Positions 4,895-7,953 of a stretch of 7,953 nt of DNA are shown in pieces. The stretch lies in the NCBI GenBank assembly GCA_016194625.1, contig JACQBB010000069.1, positions 1 to 7,953 of the forward strand. Reading direction: 5' to 3'. The stretch comes from Elusimicrobiota bacterium. GTDB taxonomy: Bacteria > Elusimicrobiota > Elusimicrobia > UBA1565 > UBA9628. Under the pieces are notes generated by a model that was not told where the DNA came from, did no database searches, and was given only the letters and a program-made list of their open reading frames with translations. Positions within the stretch are counted from its first letter, which is position 1. Every line of letters begins with the position of its first letter. A program made the translations under genes and the position numbers.

Positions 4895-6174
4895 CCCGCG
4901 AGCGCGGGCGCGCTCGCGAGCGTGTGGGTGGAGACGGCCGGCGAGACGGCGCTGTCTCCCCAGTCGGTGAAGGCCGTCACGAAGCGCTGGTAGGTGGTGT
5001 TGGGGGTGAGGCCCGACTCCGTCACGCCGGTCGCGGCGGATCCGGCCGTCGTCTGCGGGGTCGTCAGCGGCGCGGTCGCGCTCGCCGGGAACACGCGGTA
5101 CGCGCGCGAGGCGGCGGGCGCGTCCCCCCACGCGGTCGTCGCGGTCCAGGTCCAGTCGATCGACGCCGCGGTCGCGCCGGCGGCCGCGAACGCGGTCGGC
5201 GACGAAGCGACGGTCCCGAAGCTGACCGTGCCGGGCGCGCCGGCGGACGGAGCCGGGGCGCCGAGAGAGCCGCAGCCGCCGCCGGTGCCGCCCGCCGAGC
5301 CCGCCGCGGTCGAAAAGACGACGGACGAGAGCGCCGATGAGTTCGAGAAGACCTTCACGCGCCCGCCGCCGCCGCCGCCGCCTGGAGCGACGGTGCCGCA
5401 GAAGGAGTCGACGACGCTCGCGCCGTTGCCGCCGTTGGCGACGAAGAGCGCCCGGGCCATCGTGAGCAGGCCCTTCGTCCGCAGGACCAGCCCGCCGCCG
5501 GAGCCGCCGCCGCCGCCGCCCGGGTTGCCCAGGCCGGAGGCGCTGGTCACCGCCGGCGCCGTCGCGCCGAGCAGGAGCACCGCGCCGGTCACCGTCATCG
5601 ACGAGGCTTCCAGGTAGACCGCGCCGCCGCCGCTGCCGCCGGAGCCGCCGGCGCTCCCGCCCGCGCCGCCGCCGCCGCCGCCGCCCGAGCCGGAGAACAG
5701 GTCGTCGGCGGAGATCGGCGGCGTGTAGACCCCGGTCGAGTCGTAGACGGCGCCGCCCGCGCCGGCGCCGGCCGTGCCGCCGGTGCCGCCCGCGCCGCCG
5801 TAGGAGCCGCCGCCGCCGCCCGCGCCGGAGGCGCCGCCCGTCCCTCCGCCCGTGCTGGACGGGCCCCCGCCGAAGCCCGCCAGTCCGGAGGCGCCGGCCG
5901 GACCGCCGGAGCCGCCCGGCTCGCCGCGTCCCGAGGCGTCGAGCGTGCCGGCGATCGCGACGGTGGACGCGTACACCGCCAGCTTCGAGCCGACGTCCAC
6001 GTACACGGTCGCCCCGGAGGCGACGGAGAACAGCCGCACGTTCAGGAACGTGCCGGACAGGACGTCGCCGTCGGCCGGCAGCAGGTCCGTTCCGGCGTAG
6101 TCGGCGCCGAAGATGGTCGCGGCCCGCGCGGCGGCGGGCGCGCCGAGGAGGACGGCGAGGAGCAGGGCCCTCAT
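4798..6174 (-). CDS. Secreted Gly-rich surface protein, N-terminal part (frameshifted; whole gene is 3929-6174)
   Basis: As it stands the frame encodes 458 residues, the last 31 of which (after G427) are Arg/Pro-rich and out of the natural frame. It begins with a Sec signal peptide (MRALLLAVLLGAPAAARA, probable cleavage after A18). A beta-rich stretch follows (about 40-80, e.g. VYVDVGSKLAVYASTVAIAGTLDASG). Then comes a Gly-rich region of about 220 residues in which poly-Gly runs alternate with short hydrophobic strands: GGGAVYLEASSMTVTGAVLLLG, in abbreviated form GGG-AVYLEAS; GGGLVLRTKGLLTMARALFV; and GGGRVKVFSNSS. This pattern suggests a beta-helix-like fold with Gly-rich turns. Two cysteines (C259, C301) could form a disulfide. 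An fn3 domain occupies about 325-425 (GLTPNTTYQRFVTAFTDWGDS). The start is ATG 6174, which shares ATGA with the stop of the barrel/TPR gene; AGAGG at 6187-6183, eight bases upstream, is the likely ribosome-binding site. It is a putative adhesin or structural surface protein with no catalytic motif. Confidence 0.85.
   Translation of the reverse strand: MRALLLAVLLGAPAAARAATIFGADYAGTDLLPADGDVLSGTFLNVRLFSVASGATVYVDVGSKLAVYASTVAIAGTLDASGRGEPGGSGGPAGASGLAGFGGGPSSTGGGTGGASGAGGGGGSYGGAGGTGGTAGAGAGGAVYDSTGVYTPPISADDLFSGSGGGGGGGAGGSAGGSGGSGGGAVYLEASSMTVTGAVLLLGATAPAVTSASGLGNPGGGGGGSGGGLVLRTKGLLTMARALFVANGGNGASVVDSFCGTVAPGGGGGGGRVKVFSNSSALSSVVFSTAAGSAGGTGGGCGSLGAPAPSAGAPGTVSFGTVASSPTAFAAAGATAASIDWTWTATTAWGDAPAASRAYRVFPASATAPLTTPQTTAGSAATGVTESGLTPNTTYQRFVTAFTDWGDSAVSPAVSTHTLASAPALAGFRRPRGRPARPRTPPTPSTRWTWPPTPRSRR
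4891..4922. other. Frameshift junction beside GC-rich hairpins
   Basis: Minus-strand translation runs ...TLASAPALAG in one frame up to 4894 and continues LQTPSWTAGA in the -1 frame from 4894. One extra base at 4893-4897 (for example GGC CTT instead of GGCTT) would join them into a single 748-codon frame. Directly next to it on the 5' side of the mRNA lie GCCCGCG-AG-CGCGGGC (4894-4909), a 7-bp stem with a two-base loop, and the 12-base palindrome CGCTCGCGAGCG (4911-4922). Such structure is a known cause of polymerase slippage and of sequencing error, so the indel may be real or artefactual. Confidence 0.8.
5365..5820. repeat. GCC/GGC trinucleotide tracts encoding poly-Gly runs
   Basis: Four uninterrupted GCC runs (plus-strand reading) lie in the Gly-rich coding region: six units at 5365-5382, six at 5503-5520, seven at 5665-5685 and five at 5806-5820. 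On the coding strand they are GGC codons for Gly. The Gly repeats are therefore near-identical at DNA level, not only at protein level. Changes in copy number would keep the reading frame and alter only loop length. Confidence 0.8.
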
Positions 6175-7953
6175 CGCGAGTACCTCTGCGCGGCCTCGAC
6201 CTTCTCCTTCAGCGTGCGCGCGGCCTCGGACGACGGGTCGAGCTTCAGCACCTCGTCGGCCAGCGTCCCGGCGGCGTCGTAGGAGCCCTTCAGGTACTGC
6301 TCGACGGCGCGGTAGTAGAGCTGCTCGGCCTGCTTGCGCGTCTCCGGGGTGATCGTCCGGCGCAGCTCCGCGCGGGCGTCGTCCTGGAGGCGCGCGAGCT
6401 CGGCGTCGTCGGGGGCCTCGCGCCTCGCCTCCTCCAGCGCCGCGACGGCCTTGCCGTACTCGCGGGCGGCGGCCGCCGCCGCGGCGTCGGCCTTGCGCGC
6501 CGCGACGAACTCCGCGAGCCGGCGGTCCACCTGGGCCAGGAAGTCCGAGACCTGCGCGTCGCCCGGATGGCGCAGCGCCGCCTTCTCGGCCTCGCGCCGC
6601 GCCAGGCGGAGCTGGCCGCGCGTCAGGTACGCCGAAGCCCCGGCCAGTCCCAGCGCGACCTCGTTGGCGGCCTCGGCGCGGCGCAGGGAGTCCGCGCGGG
6701 CGCGCTCCGCGCTCGAGAGCTCGCCGTCGATCCGCCCGACGGCCGCGACCGCGCGCGCGTCGCCGGGGGCCAGGTCCAGCACCGAGTTCCAGTACTGGCG
6801 CGCGGCGAGCAGGTTCCCCTGCTCCTCCTGCCGGACGGCCAGCGTGGAGAGTCGCTCCAGGGTCTGGCGGCGCAGCGATTCCTCCCACTGCGCGTCCACG
6901 CGCTTGAGCCTCGCGGCGATGTCGGCGTTCCCGGGGTCCAGCAGGAGCGCGGCCTCCACGTCCCGCCGCGCGTCGGCGGTGCGGCCGTCGCGCATCTCCT
7001 GATCGGCCTTCGCCAGATAGGCCTTCGCCAGGCGCGCGCCGTCGGCGCGCGACAGGCGGCTGATGCCGCGGCGGATCGTCTCCTCCAGCTCCTCGCGCGT
7101 CTGCCCGAAGCGCTGGACGAGCGTCATCGAGTGGGACAGCCCCAGGTCGTGGAGGAGGACCGCGTAGTCGAGGCGCGTGTTGCCGAACGCGACGCCGACG
7201 CCCGTCGAGGCGCCCTCGCCCCGCAGGCCGAAGCGGAGGGCGGCCAGGCGGCCGTAGCGCAGCTCGACGCCCCCGGCCGGGTCCGTGCCTTCGGTCTGCA
7301 CGCGGCGCACGCGCGCGAGCACCGTCAGGTCCCAGTCCGGGGCGAGGCGGCGGTCGTACGCGGCGGAGAACTCCACCGAGCGGTCGTAGGGGACGCCCGA
7401 CCCGACGAACGCGGGCTTCGGCGCGACCAGGTTGCCGACGGCCAGCCCCAGCGCGAGGTCCGGGCGCGGGCGCGCGAGCAGGCCGGCGTCCAGGCCGGTC
7501 CCCGAGCCGGCGGCCGAGCCGATCTTCTCGCGCGCCGATTTCGCGGCGACCCCGAGCGAGAGCCGCCGCGCCCCGCCGGCGTCGCCCGGGAGCTCCGGGC
7601 TGTAGCCCCAGCCGGCGAGGAAGGCGCTCTGCTCGACGCTGAAGGAGTTCGGCGCGTCGTTGGGGCCGGTCCGCCCCTCGAAGCCGCCGCTGGCCTGGCG
7701 CACGAAGGCGCCGCCGAACGTCCCCCAACGCGCGGTCGGGACGGCGCCGGTCAGCGCGTCGAACGTCGTGTCCTCGAACAGCAGCACGCGCGTCGCGGAG
7801 ACCTCGGGCTTGGCGAGCCGCGCGAGGGCGGCCGGGTTGTAGAGCACCGCCGCAGAATCGGCGGCCGCGGCGCCGGTCGCGCCCGCCAGCGCCGCCGAGC
7901 GCGCGTCCGCCTCCTGGCGCAGGAAGGCCCCCGCCCCGGCGGCTTGCGCCGCC
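6171..7953 (-). CDS. PorV/UPF0164-like outer-membrane beta-barrel fused to C-terminal TPR/helical domain (N-terminus off window)
   Basis: The frame is open to the right edge, giving 593 visible residues. The first in-frame start-like codon (GTG 7847) lies inside a conserved motif and is not the real start. The segment GAGAFLRQEADARSAALAGA followed by DSAAVLYNPAALA is the N-terminal hallmark of the PorV/PorQ (UPF0164) barrel family, usually GAGAFLRxGxGARAxALGGA...ALYYNPAGLA. Alternating beta-strand sequence runs to about residue 283 and ends in DYAVLLHDLGLSHSMTLVQRFG, here LDYAVLLHDLGLSHS plus MTLVQRFG, the usual terminal strands of that family. Residues about 305-593 are helical and Ala/Arg/Glu-rich with about five TPR-like units, e.g. 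AKADQEMRDGRTADARRDVE, GNLLAARQYWNSVLDLAPGD and GSYDAAGTLADEVLKLDPSS. The barrel would sit in the outer membrane with the TPRs probably periplasmic (inference). PorV in type IX secretion carries CTD-bearing cargo, and the next gene encodes a protein with a CTD-like end. The stop overlaps that gene's ATG (ATGA, 6174-6171), so the two are coupled. Confidence 0.85.
   Translation of the reverse strand, partial: AAQAAGAGAFLRQEADARSAALAGATGAAAADSAAVLYNPAALARLAKPEVSATRVLLFEDTTFDALTGAVPTARWGTFGGAFVRQASGGFEGRTGPNDAPNSFSVEQSAFLAGWGYSPELPGDAGGARRLSLGVAAKSAREKIGSAAGSGTGLDAGLLARPRPDLALGLAVGNLVAPKPAFVGSGVPYDRSVEFSAAYDRRLAPDWDLTVLARVRRVQTEGTDPAGGVELRYGRLAALRFGLRGEGASTGVGVAFGNTRLDYAVLLHDLGLSHSMTLVQRFGQTREELEETIRRGISRLSRADGARLAKAYLAKADQEMRDGRTADARRDVEAALLLDPGNADIAARLKRVDAQWEESLRRQTLERLSTLAVRQEEQGNLLAARQYWNSVLDLAPGDARAVAAVGRIDGELSSAERARADSLRRAEAANEVALGLAGASAYLTRGQLRLARREAEKAALRHPGDAQVSDFLAQVDRRLAEFVAARKADAAAAAAAREYGKAVAALEEARREAPDDAELARLQDDARAELRRTITPETRKQAEQLYYRAVEQYLKGSYDAAGTLADEVLKLDPSSEAARTLKEKVEAAQRYSR

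Noticed and set aside
4888..4910. Programmed -1 ribosomal frameshift
   Set aside because: The shift direction fits, but there is no canonical slippery heptamer and the hairpin lies 5' of the shift site, not 3'; an indel or sequence error is simpler.
4895..5131. N-terminal extension of the fn3/FlgD-like frame to a GTG at 5131
   Set aside because: Residues before LQTPSW are Arg/Pro/His-rich nonsense, while another frame over the same bases encodes a good fn3 domain; this is the frameshift shadow.
5361..5820. CRISPR array or non-coding satellite
   Set aside because: The repeats are in-frame Gly codons of different lengths without uniform spacers, inside a signal-peptide-bearing gene.
6175..7728. 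Upstream extension of the Gly-rich frame to 7728
   Set aside because: The stretch is Arg/Pro/Gly shadow sequence opposite good barrel/TPR coding; the signal peptide at ATG 6174 with AGAGG upstream marks the real start.
7845..7847. GTG 7847 as the start of the barrel/TPR gene
   Set aside because: The codon is the Val in the conserved VLYNPAALA motif and the frame stays open upstream with the GAGAFLR hallmark; the true start is beyond the window.

Overview
The window is very GC-rich (about 70% by eye) and gene-dense. It comes from a Gram-negative-type bacterium: one gene encodes a PorV/UPF0164-family outer-membrane barrel, and another encodes a Sec-exported surface protein ending in a FlgD/T9SS-like C-terminal domain. 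A PorV-type barrel fused to TPRs beside Gly-rich/fn3 surface proteins suggests Elusimicrobiota or a similar little-cultured lineage. This is inference; no rRNA or marker gene is present to settle it.

Plus strand, 1-2160. The window opens inside the C-terminal ATP-binding domain of a histidine kinase (1-489). A near-consensus sigma70-type extended -10 promoter follows, with a perfect 7-1-7 Fur/PerR-type inverted repeat at the predicted transcription start. It drives a tight three-gene oxidative-stress/iron operon: a Dps miniferritin (587-1057), a PerR/Fur-family regulator (1063-1497) and a Prx1-type 2-Cys peroxiredoxin (1517-2104). The operon ends at a perfect 34-nt palindrome that can form a terminator hairpin (2124-2157). 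The likely logic is autoregulation: the regulator senses Fe/H2O2 and represses its own operon through the box, while Dps stores iron using peroxide and the peroxiredoxin removes residual peroxide.

Minus strand, 2166-7953 (transcribed right to left). Three genes are joined by overlapping stop/start codons and are probably co-transcribed from a promoter beyond the right edge. They are a PorV-like beta-barrel fused to a TPR/helical domain (6171-7953, N-terminus off the window), a secreted Gly-rich/fn3 surface protein with a FlgD-like C-terminal domain (3929-6174), and a membrane sensor histidine kinase with Cache-like sensor, HAMP, PAS, HisKA and HATPase modules (2166-3929). The surface-protein gene is split by an apparent one-base deletion at about 4894, beside a GC-rich hairpin. 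Restoring one base gives a continuous 748-residue protein.

The most interesting possibility is that the minus-strand operon is an outer-membrane export or display module (barrel/TPR, cargo with a C-terminal sorting-like domain, envelope sensor), loosely like the PorV / CTD-cargo / PorY arrangement of type IX secretion. This is a hypothesis. The sequence shows the domains and the coupling, not the function.
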